Assembly: GCA_001939145.1 (NCBI GenBank)
Contig: LSRX01000284.1
Location: 336,451-400,450 of the forward strand
Direction: 5' to 3'
Length of the DNA: 64,000 bases
Origin: Symbiodinium microadriaticum
Lineage: Eukaryota > Sar > Dinophyceae > Suessiales > Symbiodiniaceae
Made by a program: the position numbers and the translations under genes
Notes under the pieces: generated by a model
The model's input: the letters and a program-made list of their open reading frames with translations, nothing else
What the model was told of the DNA's origin: nothing
The model's database searches: none
In this document: positions 52,055 to 63,454 of the stretch, one piece after another
How positions within the stretch are numbered: the first letter of the stretch is position 1
Layout of the letters: every line of letters starts with the position of its first letter

Positions 52055-52362
52055 GTAAGCCCAGTCTAAACTCCATAAAGTTAAGCGGTTACCCTTGAAG
52101 AGACGCTCCTTCCTTTCATGCTGAGGACCCCTCCATCCCCAAGCCGGATCCCCAACCCCTCAGCCCAAAGCCTTAAACCCGAAACCCTCAGCCCCAAACC
52201 GTGCACAAATGATTTCGGTCCATCTGGCAGATAGTCCTCGTACAGCCCCAAAAGCCCTTATCAAAGCTTAAAAACATTTGTATATTCTAAAACCAAATAA
52301 GACCCTTATATTGACAACTCTCTATAAAACCCTGATAAAACCACTAGAACCTTCAGACCCAG

Positions 52363-52434
52363 ATCTCACCAAGAGAAGACGGAGGTCTGGGGCGAGAGCC
52401 CTGCAGCCGGCGCGCCTGCAGATCAAGGCCTTCC
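52363..52434 (+). CDS. Exon candidate, model B
   Basis: accttcagacccag before, GTTGCT after; 24 codons, phase 0 to 0: ISPREDGGLGREPCSRRACR then SRPS. A different frame is also plausible. Confidence 0.4.
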
Positions 52435-52447
52435 GTTGCTGGCATCT

Positions 52448-52563
52448 TACCTATAGTCTCCATTTTTTTGGGGTTACCTTTAGGATCCTTGATATAGATT
52501 CGGTTAAACCAAAANNNNNNNNNNNNNNNNNNNNNNNNNNNNNTACAATGGAGACTATAGGTA
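52448..52563. repeat. 17-bp perfect inverted repeat flanking an assembly gap
   Basis: TACCTATAGTCTCCATT at 52448-52464 and its exact reverse complement at 52547-52563, with 29 N between. Complementarity continues loosely outward into the CCTAAACCCC side. Confidence 0.85.
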
Positions 52564-52754
52564 AACCTAAACCCCAAAAACCTTCATCCCAAATCCCAAA
52601 CCCTGTACCTAAAAACCTTAGTCCTAAACCCTGAACTTTGAGCCTCAAGCCCCTTGCCCCTAAGCTCTTACCCTGGCCCTTGCACTGCTGGTCGAATGAT
52701 TACAGAGTTCAGGGCTTTGCGACTTCGCGGCAACGTAAAATTTAGGTTCCCACA

Positions 52755-52783
52755 CACACACATATATATATATATATATAAAC

Positions 52784-52814
<31 letters not shown>

Positions 52815-52930
52815 TGTATGTATGTATGTATGTATGTGTGTATGTATGTATGTATGTATGTATGTATGTATGTATGTATGTATGTATGTATGTATACATA
52901 TAATGTATATCTACAGGTGCATATGCACAT
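52755..52930. repeat. CA/TA and GTAT microsatellite
   Basis: (CA)n(TA)n then about 27 GTAT units with one GTGT interruption. Confidence 0.95.
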
Positions 52931-53489
52931 ATATATATATGTGTAACATTAATCTCGGTCTCTTGCACAGCCTTCCACTGCGCATTGACGGTACGTGGGA
53001 GTCTTGTTGAGACGAATGTGCAGATCGAAAGTCGACACGAACAGCGCGCGATGTGTGAAAACGGCAGCAGAGCCCAGTTGCTTTACGCGCTGCGCAGTGT
53101 TCAAACTAGGAACTCTTGCCCTAAACCCAGACCGTGAACCCCCAAATGATGAACAAACGATGGCTTGAATGCACATGATGACATGAATCCAACGATGGAT
53201 GGAACGATACCTGAAAGGATGAATAAACGATAAAGTATGTATTTATGGAAATCCAATCTGTTGCCGTCAAACCATTGTCATACAATGACACGTGGTTTTG
53301 AAGAACGCTTCGGGGTTTCTTGTTCCGGGTTAAGCTGTGGGGTGCAGTTGCAACAACCGCCTATGTTGTGGCGACCAACAATTGCCAATAGTTTGCTCTT
53401 GCTGCTTGGTGCTTCGAGCCGTGTCGCTCCCGAAAGGAACGATAATGCTGGGGGCTTACCACTGCTTACTTAGCCTGCATCGAAGCTCT

Positions 53490-53543
53490 CTCTCCGTCTC
53501 CCTCTCTCTCTCTCTCTCTCTCTCGCTCTCTCTCTCTGTCGCG

Positions 53544-53576
<33 letters not shown>

Positions 53577-53577
53577 G

Positions 53578-53625
<48 letters not shown>

Positions 53626-53628
53626 TTA
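53490..53628. repeat. CT microsatellite with TCTCG interruptions
   Basis: About 140 bases of (CT)n with periodic G substitutions. Confidence 0.95.
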
Positions 53629-54365
53629 GGCATTATCCCAGCGTCCGAAACCTTGCGATTGCAGGAGCGAAATCGTAGTAGAACATGTGGAACTGCGGGC
53701 TGCAGCAACCGCAGGAACGTGGCAACTGCAGGGCTTGCGGCCTGCCAACAGAAGCGTCGCGTGAAGAAAAAATATCTGAGAAAGAGATAGTTTGAAACAC
53801 ACAAAAAACCTGCAAGGAATTGCTATTGAAAAAGCAAAGGACATTCCGTTTATTTAATATTAGGGAGTGGGGTTATAACAGAGGGAGGGGATCATACACA
53901 TGGGTTTGGTTGGGGAGCATCCGTTGTGGGCCTGCGCACAGGGCGTGCAGGTTCAGGAAGCATCTTGCATGGCGAAAGACGATGGGATGCAAAGATTATG
54001 GTTGAAGATTGTCTCTAGACGTTGCGGTGCGAAATCGTTACACCCTGATTTGTTAATCGAGTGTGCTTGAGTTTCAAGGTTTTGGGGTCTTGGGTTTCGG
54101 GCTCGGTGTTTGGATCTCTGCGGCTGCAGGGTTTTCAGCTTTTTAACTTTATGCTTCGATATGTGTTGTTTAAGGATTGATTTTGCGGGCTTGAATTAAG
54201 TGCTTGAGTAAGGGCTGAGACAATGACGGGCTCACTGGGTCCTGTTTGCGGGGTGCTTAGTGACTTAAACATTTAGTCCTGATTAAAGCTCTTATGGAGC
54301 ACGAGTGTTGGTACGAGATTTCTGGTTTCATTTGGCTTCACACCCCGTAATATAACCTCGTATAC

Positions 54366-54440
<75 letters not shown>

Positions 54441-54942
54441 TATATATATACATGTATAAATCTGTCTCATGAGGTTCTGTGTTTTGTAAAGCCGAGCAAG
54501 ACGCGGTCTCTGAATCGTTAAACCGCAGTGTTGACACCCGTAGTTCACCAACACACAGTGCCGAATCGTTCGAAGCCGATTCGAAGTGGTCAAGCCTGCT
54601 TGGTCAAATTCCTTCTTGTGAATGTTCCAGGCTCTCACAAAGCGCTGCGTGACCAAATTGGTGAGCTTCTTCAGGCGGGCTGCCTCTATATCCCATCAGC
54701 ATTGTCATCAGCATCCTTCAGAAAGCGAGTTAGTGGGCTGCTGGTTAGGCTTCGGAGAGCTGCAAGTGAGTAAGCTTCCGTGTGGAATGTCGGCGTCCAT
54801 TGGACGGTTCGAGATTCAGTTGACAGAAAAATACATGGTGTGTTCGGCCTTCGGCATGTCCATGGGTTTAGGTTGAAGGTTGGTGTTCTGACAAGGGCAT
54901 TCCTTGCGTCAGATAACTATATACCCTCATGTCAGGCCCCAG
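53629..54942. other. Intronic stretch
   Basis: Holds the ATACAT hexamer repeat. A 29-nt exon candidate at 54632-54660 (SHKALRDQI, before GTGAGC) is possible but too short to call separately. Confidence 0.3.
54363..54452. repeat. ATACAT hexanucleotide microsatellite
   Basis: About 14 units of ACATAT ending in (AT)n. Confidence 0.95.
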
Positions 54943-55091
54943 GTCCCAAGAAAATGCGGATGCCAACGCGGATTCAAGTTCTGTGGCGAGCGTGGAGTTC
55001 CACCATAACACTCTGAAGCTGCGCCGGAAACTCCACTCCATCCCTTACCACCCTAAGCCTGGAACCGTGCAGGGCCCCAAGATCATCCTGT
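54943..55091 (+). CDS. Exon candidate, model B
   Basis: gtcaggccccag before, GTACAT after. One in, 49 codons, one out: SQENADANADSSSVASVEFH then HNTLKLRRKLHSIPYHPKPG. Confidence 0.5.
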
Positions 55092-55418
55092 GTACATGGC
55101 TGCGCGTCCACACTACCATACTGCCTCGGACTGCTTTCGATTGGTACCAATATTCTGGCTGAGTAAGAAGCTAAAACTAATCTTGCGTCCCAAACCCAAA
55201 TCTGCATTCCACCTGCTACAAGTTACAAGTGATCAGGCGATTTTCTACAATCTACATTTTCCCTCACGCTAGCCCCCGCAACATCGAGAGCCCAACAAAG
55301 TTGCTAAATCCAAAACCACCCTTTCGAAACACTGAGCCCAACAGACCTTCTACACCTCGAACTATAGACTTCAGAAGAATCCGTAGGCCCTAATGAATCC
55401 CGAATCGCACAACCCAAG

Positions 55419-55477
55419 AGGGCCAGCTGGTGCCTTCCTGGCCAATGGGAGCTCTGCAGCTTCGGGCTGTGATGAAG
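55419..55477 (+). CDS. Exon candidate, model B
   Basis: cgcacaacccaag before, GTCGGG after. Reads GPAGAFLANGSSAASGCDE with one base in, or GQLVPSWPMGALQLRAVMK with two; frame undecided. Confidence 0.4.
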
Positions 55478-56313
55478 GTCGGGCTTTGTGGCGTTAGGTC
55501 TGTGTTTCTGCTTTCTGTGATTTTCTGTGTTTAAGGATTTGGAGATGTTGATAGTCTGATATGGGGTCTTTGGGTTCTGGTGATCTGAGATGTGGCCGAC
55601 TAGCGCCATCTCAGTCTGCGGTGTGGGCAAGATTTCAGGGCCGAAAGGTTGTTCAGAATCGGTCTTATGGCTTATCGGGCTCAGGGTTTCACTTTGTAGC
55701 CTAGAGGCCTCAGGAATTAGTTGTGTTCATCCTTTTGCAGTTTGTACGATGCTTGTGGTTCTGGCATAGATTGCTTCCCGCCCCGACATATTGTCAACAA
55801 CCAGTCGGACTCGCAGGTCAGGGGTCTTTGATGTCTTGACACACTGATTGAGATAAGTAGCTAGATTGGGTCGTAACGCGGGTGGGGCACTCGATCACTG
55901 AAACAGCGACTTGTGGTACGTTATGATATACTTGTACTTGCACGGGGTGAAAAGAGCACACTACATGTGTATTGCGGTCTTCCGATTGGTCCTTGGCACA
56001 GCCTGAACATGGGAATGTCGGGCTGAAGGCTTTGAGAACATGAGCGGTTCCGGGAGTTCAGGCGTTGGTGAGTCAGGTTTGTGTGCGCGCACTGATCTCA
56101 CCTCCCCCGCACCCTGTCAACCCGAGAGCACTAGAGTCACTAAAGCCTGAAGCTAGATCCACAAAGCAAACTCCAAAAGCGCCGAAACCTAAAGCCTAAA
56201 GCCCCCAAACCCCAAACCCTTCCTTATTTACAGTATGATATATCCCCAAACCCCAGTTTAATTGTCAATTCCCTCGAAACGCCCGAAAAGCCTCAACGCT
56301 CTTGTGGTCCCAG

Positions 56314-56355
56314 GCCCTGCTTGGCCGAAGCCTCGGCAACCTTCAGAGTACCAGG
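56314..56355 (+). CDS. Exon candidate, model B
   Basis: C-rich tract and ttgtggtcccag before, GTTTGAGG after; 14 codons, phase 0 to 0: ALLGRSLGNLQSTR. Confidence 0.55.
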
Positions 56356-56713
56356 GTTTGAGGCTTCTAGGATTTATGTTTAGGCCGTAGAGGGTTTACG
56401 GAGCCTTTAGACCTCAGAGGGTTTTTGGGGATTGAGTTCAGAGGGTTTCGGGTTTCGGGCTTAGGGTTGAAGTTTAGGGTTTCCCAAAGCCATACGTCAT
56501 AAACTAGGGCGTCGAGTCAGAAACCCTGAATGTTGAAGGTTGTGTTTCTGTTTTATCTTGGGCTTGGGGTTTTTTTGGGGGTTTCAGGATTCGGATCCTG
56601 AATGATTCACGTTGAGCGACCAGGGCGTTGTTGAAAGGCAGCCGGTTCAACCTATGCCAATTGCAGGTTTCCCTGAATTTTGGTTCTGTGCGCGATGCCA
56701 GACTGACCTACAG

Positions 56714-56785
56714 CGGCTTTCAGAACAAAATTTCAATAGACCCTTTTGCGAACCGGCAAGTCTAAGTAGAAAGGCGATCGTGCAG
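56714..56785 (+). CDS. Exon candidate, model B
   Basis: gactgacctacag before, GTATGG after; 24 codons, phase 0 to 0: RLSEQNFNRPFCEPASLSRK then AIVQ. Confidence 0.6.
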
Positions 56786-56849
56786 GTATGGTCGAGATCC
56801 GAAAAACTGCAACGGTCAATGTTCCGATTGGGTGAAACTGCTCTCCAAG

Positions 56850-56910
56850 TTTGGCCCCCCAAGAGAATACACCGCGCTTCTCATGAAGACTTCAGAGGAC
56901 CTTAGTGCAA
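56850..56910 (+). CDS. Exon candidate, model B
   Basis: ctgctctccaag before, consensus-like GTAAAT after; phase 0 in, one out: FGPPREYTALLMKTSEDLSA. Confidence 0.6.
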
Positions 56911-57219
56911 GTAAATATGTGGATGATCAGATAGATAGACAGATAGAGAGGATTAGAAATTGCACCTTGGACCCTAAGAAACCCACACTCGGCAACTGTG
57001 TAGGCCTGAGTAGATGTTTTACGGACTATATCAAACTTGTGCGAATTTTTGCAACTTCCACGGGTTCTAAGATGCCATGCCAGTGGCAGAAATCTGCATA
57101 ATTGGACTCAGCCGCCCCATCAACCTGCTGCCCAGCCTTTCACAAGCCGTACAGGGCTAAAGCTAAACTAGTCAGCTCCCGCGCTTTGTTCATATAATAT
57201 ACACGCACAGATACACAGA

Positions 57220-57276
57220 CAGAACACACACACACACACACACACGCACACACTCACACACACACACACACACACC
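57220..57276. repeat. CA microsatellite
   Basis: (CA)n with single G/T interruptions. Confidence 0.95.
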
Positions 57277-57443
57277 TGTTTATACGTCTTACCCAACTAT
57301 CTATGCATTTATGTACTCAGTTCCTTGGATGTTGATGATGACGGCCCTTATGATTACGAATGTCGATCAGAAAGCTGAAAACTTAAACCCTGATCCTGGG
57401 CTCTTAACCCAGGCCCTACAGTGCTAGAGAAGCTACAGAGCAG

Positions 57444-57544
57444 AGGCCAAATGCCGCCCAGTGCTCTGGGCGTGCTTGTGCCGGCCGCTCGGGCTCTCTT
57501 CGCGGCATTCCCCCCTGCTGCTGCAGGCGCAGAGCAGCGCGAGG
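57444..57544 (+). CDS. Exon candidate, model B
   Basis: ctacagagcag before, GTTGCG after. Two in (fits 56910): AKCRPVLWACLCRPLGLSSR; another frame reads MPPSALGVLVPAARALFAAF, so the frame is undecided. GC-rich. Confidence 0.4.
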
Positions 57545-57887
57545 GTTGCGATTGCTGAGGTCCTAGGTCCTAGGTCGATCGCAGAATTTGGACCAGGGCT
57601 TTAAACTTTTTGGACTCAGGACGAGCCATGCGACAACAAGCGAGCTTGCGAGCTTTACTAGATAGGGGATCCCCCTTCTTTTAGGTGTATGTGTGAGGTC
57701 AACGAAGACCGCATCGATCAATAAATCTCAAAGAATCCTAATTCTTGAAAGCCAAACCAATACAACCCGCATCCTTCTTATAATGCCTACTTAGGGAGCC
57801 GTGTGAATCACGAGTCTACGGTCATTGAAAGCTAGGCCCTATATAGACCCTTTTCTCTTTGACGCCAAGCTTTGGCCCTTGTTGCAG

Positions 57888-58033
57888 GACCTGTGAACCC
57901 GAAACTCTCTTGGGAAGCCACAGCAAGCCACCCTCAAGAAGATTGATACCCGAACCGAAGCTTGAAGCGGAAACTCTCATGCGCCGACAGAGGAGTTTCA
58001 ATTCCGCAACTCTGACTCCTTTTAAAACCTCGG
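57888..58033 (+). CDS. Exon candidate, model B
   Basis: cccttgttgcag before, GTGTTG after. One in, 48 codons, one out: TCEPETLLGSHSKPPSRRLI ... RSFNSATLTPFKTS. Ser/Arg/Pro-rich, likely disordered. Confidence 0.5.
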
Positions 58034-58218
58034 GTGTTGGCAGTTAGGACTTTGTATCTATGAGGCTTCAGGGCGTTGCGGTTCATTACCGCAAGCACCC
58101 GAAACCCCACCAAAAAGATTTTCCCAGGCCAAAAAAACCGAAAACCCTAAAGCCTTCAAGCCCTAAACCCAGTTCTCAACAACACCCGAGAAAACCCTGA
58201 ACCGACCTGTTGCGCCAG

Positions 58219-58291
58219 GTGCCTGGGCCACGGTGGCAGCGTCCGGGGAAGGATTTCCGCAAGCCGCTGTGAAGGCCTCCGGTGACTTTGG
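58219..58291 (+). CDS. Exon candidate, model B
   Basis: acctgttgcgccag before, GTAAAC after. Two in (fits 58033), two out: AWATVAASGEGFPQAAVKAS then GDF. C-rich before, G-rich after. Confidence 0.6.
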
Positions 58292-58861
58292 GTAAACTGA
58301 GGGTTTCGGATTTGGGGATTAGGGATTACACTGTCTATAGTCTGTATTGTACTAGTATAGCATATAGAGTATCTCGTAGTATATTCACGACAACTAGAGA
58401 AGGCAGGTCGGATAAAGACCCAAAAAGAGAAGTAGGCAGGAAGGAGACTCACAACGGCCGGAAAAAGAGGGGGGACCCGTATGCTACTGCAGTATAGTCT
58501 AGTATGTTGTAGGTTATTTTCGTACACCAGCTGGCTTGACCATGTGAGGCATGGGTCTTCCAGGGTTTTGGGGGGTGAAGAAAGGCTGAGCTTCAGGGCT
58601 CCAGGTAAAAATTGGGGTTTTCGGGGGCTGTCTGGCCGTGTTACACTGGGTCCTTGCTGGATACTATTTTACATTTTTTGTTGCAATAAAACCCAACAAT
58701 CTAGCCGCCTAGCCCCGACGGGGAACCAGTAAAGGGAAGCCTCAGCGGATGCTTCTCTACTTGTCTTGTTTCTCGGGCAGGTTTTTGGGATTTGGAACCC
58801 TAGAATGCCCTAGAATGGCCCTAGGACCAGCATGCAAAGCTTTGACAGCTTTTTAAAAGTG

Positions 58862-58912
58862 TGCATGCATGCATATGTGTGTGTGTGTGTGTGTTTGTGC
58901 GTGTGTCTGTGT
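58862..58912. repeat. TG microsatellite
   Basis: GCAT units followed by (GT)n. Confidence 0.9.
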
Positions 58913-59450
58913 CTGCGTTTGTCTTTGTTTTGGGGTCCGTCCCGCTTTGTCTCTTGTCAGGAGAAAACAAAGGTGCTCTTTGTGTACCGGCCTGAGCAGC
59001 TTTAGGGGCACGGGGGAGGAGGGCTTTGGGGAGTTTTCAGGTTTACGGAGTTGGGACGAACTTTTCCAGGGGCCTGGGCCTATAAAGTTCTGGGGTTTAG
59101 GGCTTCTGCGTTTACAGTAAATATGACTTAGTATATCGGAGTTTATAAGCTTCAGTGTCTAACGGTTTCGCAACTTTGACTTGGCATCTAGACCGTCTTT
59201 GCCTGTTGACTACGGTTTGGTCTTGGTTCCTTGGCGGTTTAGGGGCTCGGGTTTGACATGCTGTTGACCTGGTTGTGCTAGGGACGTTTGATGAATCTAT
59301 GGCCAGAGTACCAGCAGACTAGCACAGATATCCCTAAGCCTTTGGCTGGACATCCGAACGTCGAAACCTCTCACTCTTCAACCCTTGGATCCTAAACAGA
59401 CACGTAGCATTCCCAAGCCCGAGCGATGCTTTTGCTGACGGCCTTTGCAG

Positions 59451-59496
59451 GGTCATAAGTGGTGTTTCAAGAGAGCAGGGGCAGAGTTCAATCTAT
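59451..59496 (+). CDS. Exon candidate, model B
   Basis: gacggcctttgcag before, GTCGGG after; phase 0 in, one out: GHKWCFKRAGAEFNL. Confidence 0.45.
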
Positions 59497-59869
59497 GTCG
59501 GGCTTTCGGGTTTTTGGATTGTTCGGGCCCTCCAAAGAAACCCTAGCCAAGCCTTGTACCCGAAGCCCGGATGTACGCTTGCCCGCGCAAGGAGATATCG
59601 TGCATAGGTTGTGCAGGTTTTGTGAGTACTGCAAACATGTTACCTTGAGAGCCTGCCGTAAGTTTCCGCTGTTTCGATGTAACTAGGGCCCGAATTGGTG
59701 GGAGCCCCAAACCCTAAAGCCCAGCTCCAAGACCCCATGCCCGTAGCCCAAACTGTTAGTGTGGAGCATCTTTAACTGCCAAATCCCGAACAAAAACCAA
59801 GAAACGTAAACCAAACCCTGGACCGTACGCGTTTGAACGGTACCTTGCTTACAACACGCGAAATTGCAG

Positions 59870-59925
59870 CGCTGTTGCGAGGCAAGAACTCGTTGCTGGC
59901 ACTGCCAACGACACTTACCGGCATC
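59870..59925 (+). CDS. Exon candidate, model B
   Basis: cgcgaaattgcag before, GTGTTA after; one in, one out: AVARQELVAGTANDTYRH. Confidence 0.5.
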
Positions 59926-60329
59926 GTGTTAGAGTCTGGAATTGAGAAGTGCAGGGTCGACGGCCTTCGTCATTTGGAGCTGGGGCTTTGGATCTTGTGG
60001 CCTGGAGACTAGGATGGGCTTTGCCTGGTGCTTGGGCCGTTCTCTTCAGACAGTGTTTTGACGTCTGAGACGGGGTTGTGGAAGCGCTGCTCAGAAAGGC
60101 TTTCTTCCAGGGTTCAGAGTTTTAGACACTTGGTCTTCGGGTGTCCGGCTTGCCGTTGAAGGGGTAGGCTTCGGGCTTTCCAGGGCACAGCATACGCGCA
60201 TTTCTCCTGGAGAGCGAAAGCAAAGAACACCAAACCAAATTGGAAGGTTCTTCTACACGTGGGTCCCTTCCAGGTCACAGCCGGTCGGAATGGTTAGTAG
60301 TCTAAGTAATAGTTTTCCCTTATTGATGT

Positions 60330-60376
60330 AGTAGTAGTAGTAGTAGTAGAAGAAGAAGAAGTAGAAGAAGAACAAG
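60330..60376. repeat. TAG and AAG trinucleotide tract
   Basis: (GTA)n followed by (GAA)n. Confidence 0.9.
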
Positions 60377-60642
60377 AACCCTGTGTCGGATGGTATTCTT
60401 CCGGGACCCCCGGGGAAACAGAAGCGGAATCCTGCGAAAAACGAGATTGTCAAGAGCATGCATATTGGCGCGGTGACTTAGGCGGTGCTGCTGTTAAGCC
60501 CCAGGTGTAGCTGGGACTTTGTTGACATGATCACGTGGGTAAATGTTCTGTTCATGTCTTGCAGTTGTCCAACGGCATATACAATAAGATATACTGCATG
60601 TAGACCTAGGGACCCGAACTGTTTTTATTTGTCAAGGCACAG

Positions 60643-60696
60643 AAGTTCAAGCAAGCTTTGAAGAAGTTCTGCGCCAAGAAGATAGCCGAGAAGTGA
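60643..60696 (+). CDS. Terminal exon of model B, Lys-rich C-terminus
   Basis: ttgtcaaggcacag before; phase 0: KFKQALKKFCAKKIAEK then TGA at 60694-60696. A basic amphipathic helix is a plausible protein end. Confidence 0.5.
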   Translation, partial: KFKQALKKFCAKKIAEK

Positions 60697-61628
60697 TGGG
60701 CAAGCGATCTACATGAGCGACGTTGTATGCTGCGCAGCTCACTGCAATATCTCGTAGCGAATTATGTTGTATCAACTTATGTTGTATGTAAGGACGTGGA
60801 TTTAGGGGCTTACAGTAGGTTGAAATTCTGGTCCCAGGATAATACAGGAATCCATATACGGGTGTCTGCTTCGGGATGTGAAATTCTAGGGTCTAGGGTA
60901 GGCCATTTTACTGCCGCTTCACTTGAGCTTCCAGGCAGGTCTACAGTCAGAGCCCTGAGCCCTGTACACTGAACCCTTAACTCCCTGAAAAGGGCCTGGC
61001 AACAAAGCACACCCCTAAACCCTGAATCCTAAACCCGAAACCTCCCGAAAGTCAGGGCCGAGGGCTTGTACGCAGTCGAGACGAAACCTTTAGCCTTCCC
61101 CTACTGCTTTCCTGATCCCTGATGCCTGAATTTATTGATTCTGGCCGACCGGGCTCCTAATGCTCGGGTCATAGAGCTCTTACGGAGACCAGCCGTATAC
61201 TTGCAACCCGAGCCGAACAGGCCCGAACATCAAAGCCGTAGGCGAGAGCTAGACTCGACAAGTTTGAGCAAAGAACCCTGTATCAACCCAAGCGCATGTG
61301 CTGTGGGCCTGTGATTCCTTAAGGCTTTGCGGTTTGAGGATGAAGCTGCTAGTTGCTAGCTGAGGGGCCGACTAGGGACGCAACCCCAAACATCCGTACA
61401 CTCGGAATTTGGACCATTCTGTGAAGTGGCTCATTCGGATTCGGAAAACCCAGCTCACCAAAGCGTTTCACACCATGGCTTCGGTCTCCACCTCTGCGAT
61501 GCAGCGAGATATGTGAGCATCAATAAAAATCAACAAGATCCTTTCTTTGGATCCATGCCAGGAAGCGCTACTGCAATAACAAGCGTTACCTAAATGTGTG
61601 TTGTGAAAGTCTGAGTCTAAGATGAACC

Positions 61629-61973
61629 TTATGCTGCAGCCCGACCACTGGGAGTTGCCTGAGTTTGTCTGCTCGTATCTGACTGGCCTGCGATTAGTTC
61701 AGCAAGCGTAAGGCGCGGAGCCCACACAGATCCACACTTCGACATCACTCTCTCAACAAACGATTGATGTCCTAGGGTCTCTGCATCCTTAGGTTTTTTC
61801 ACCACCCGCAACTGCTTTAACAAGCATAACATGCATCGTTCCACACTTCCTATGTCATCTGACACCCGGTTTTGAGTGGAGGCCAACGATCCTTCAACAG
61901 ATACATCGACTTGGAAACTGGCTGTGAAGGTGGAAGGAGCCCCACCCATGAAATGTCCACCACGCCGTCGCAA
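61629..61973 (-). other. Antisense open frame, possible gene fragment
   Basis: 114 codons on the - strand from ATG 61973: GGAPSTFTASFQVDVSVEGS, later VSDDIGSVERCMLCLLKQLR and PRLTLAELIAGQ. Composition is protein-like and unlike the low-complexity artefacts, but splice or start context is not convincing and the family is not recognised. Confidence 0.3.
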
Positions 61974-63245
61974 GTCCCTTTACTTGAGCAGACTTGAGCA
62001 TGTACGTTTTGGAGTCTATTTGCGCGTCCGTGGCAACACATTCGCAAGCATAAGTTTATGAAGCTCATATATACATGTGTTAAACAGACAGACCTGGCAC
62101 CCCGCGGAACATGCAGCTTTGGCAAGTGTGTTTTTTTAAATGCTGGTTCCCCAAGAAAGCCAACAGCATAAAAGTCCAAGAGCCTTCAGCCCAGAGAAAA
62201 CCGTCAAAAGCAGGTGGTCATTGAGCCTCTTTGTGGCTGGCTCCTGACCCTGGGTCACATCTTCTTCGAGGCATGGGGCTCAGCCATCGCCCCTGAAATT
62301 GACTCAGGGAGCTTAGGGCTAGGCCTAGAGCTTTCAGGGTTTTAGGGCTTAGAGGTTTACGGTCTTTTTGAAATTTTTGCCGTAGGCTGAGGACTTCAGG
62401 CTATCAGGGTTTAGGGCTTATAGGAGTTTGGAAGGAAGTGCAATCAGTCCAAACAAGCTAGCAGTGAAAAGGCTTTCGTATAGGGGTTGTGGCGTTCGTT
62501 GAGATTGCCTGGCCAGTACAGTATGCTACGTGAACCTACATGGCTTGTAGGGTCTCAAGACTTCAGTATGGATGTGGGTTCCGGGCCGTGGCAGTTTCAG
62601 GGCTGTGAGCCCGCAAGGGTTCGGAGCTTGGGAATTTGTGGTCTGCTGCCTAGGCCTACTGCCATCTGTTTGCATTAAACCCGAAAAGGGGGACGAGCGA
62701 TTCAGAATCTCGTGATCACAGCGTGCGCCTACCTCGCAAACTCGTCATCAAACTTTATGTTAGACTGTAGGCTCATTGCTTGGATTTTGGCTTCAAGGGC
62801 TGCAGCTCTTGCATCCGGACATGCGGTTATTCGGTTGTTCTTCGGGGTGCCCTAACATAGTGTATGCCCTCAACCCCGTGTCTCAAAAACCCAGAGCACT
62901 TCAAGCCTCACCTATCCGAACCCAGCACTGTCAGTCCCCCTAGACGCCATACCCAAAGTCACAGCATCAGGAGCATCTGAAAGAGCCAGTTCTCGAGGCC
63001 AGCTGGGCCGGTGGGGTCTGGGGGTTTAGGGCCTCGATGGACTGTTTGTGCTCAAGGGTTCTTTAAATGATTGTTGCGGTGGGCATCCGGCTGGGTGTTC
63101 CCGAGGCATCCTGACCGGTCCACGGGAGGAGGTCGAAGCAAGGAGTACGGAGGTGACTGAGGGCTTCGGGTTTCTCTATACCTGCTGTTTTTGGTTTAAA
63201 ACACTCAGCGACATCCGGCTTCCTCGCAGCTCATGGATAGTGTGT
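61974..63245. other. Non-coding stretch
   Basis: Scattered G-rich telomere-like motifs at about 62330-62430. No exon seen with both good sites and a clear frame. Confidence 0.35.
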
Positions 63246-63246
63246 A

Positions 63247-63282
<36 letters not shown>

Positions 63283-63310
63283 TGTATGTATGTATGTATG
63301 TATGTATGTC
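63246..63310. repeat. GTAT microsatellite
   Basis: About 14 ATGT units preceded by (TA)n. Confidence 0.95.
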
Positions 63311-63393
63311 CGATAGTACGACCACTGCCCGATATATGTCATTCTTGTCCCTTACACATAGGCACGTCACACTCCCGGAAAGCTGTGTTGCAG

Positions 63394-63454
63394 GTTCAAT
63401 GGGCATTAGGATGGATGCTCGTCGAAGCTTTCAAGCAGCCTCTTGTCTTGCAAT
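63394..63454 (+). CDS. Exon candidate, model C, hydrophobic segment
   Basis: aaagctgtgttgcag before, GTGTCT after; phase 0 in, one out: VQWALGWMLVEAFKQPLVLQ. This reads like a transmembrane helix and reminds me of polycystin-type channel proteins, but one exon is not enough to assign it. Confidence 0.5.

Larger units (their letters stand above)
46902..60696 (+). other. Model B: split gene with short exons
   Basis: Envelope for exon candidates from 46902 to a terminal exon with TGA at 60694-60696. Chains with compatible phase are 51210-52434, 56314-57544, 57888-58291. No domain is recognised. More than one gene may be present. Confidence 0.35.
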
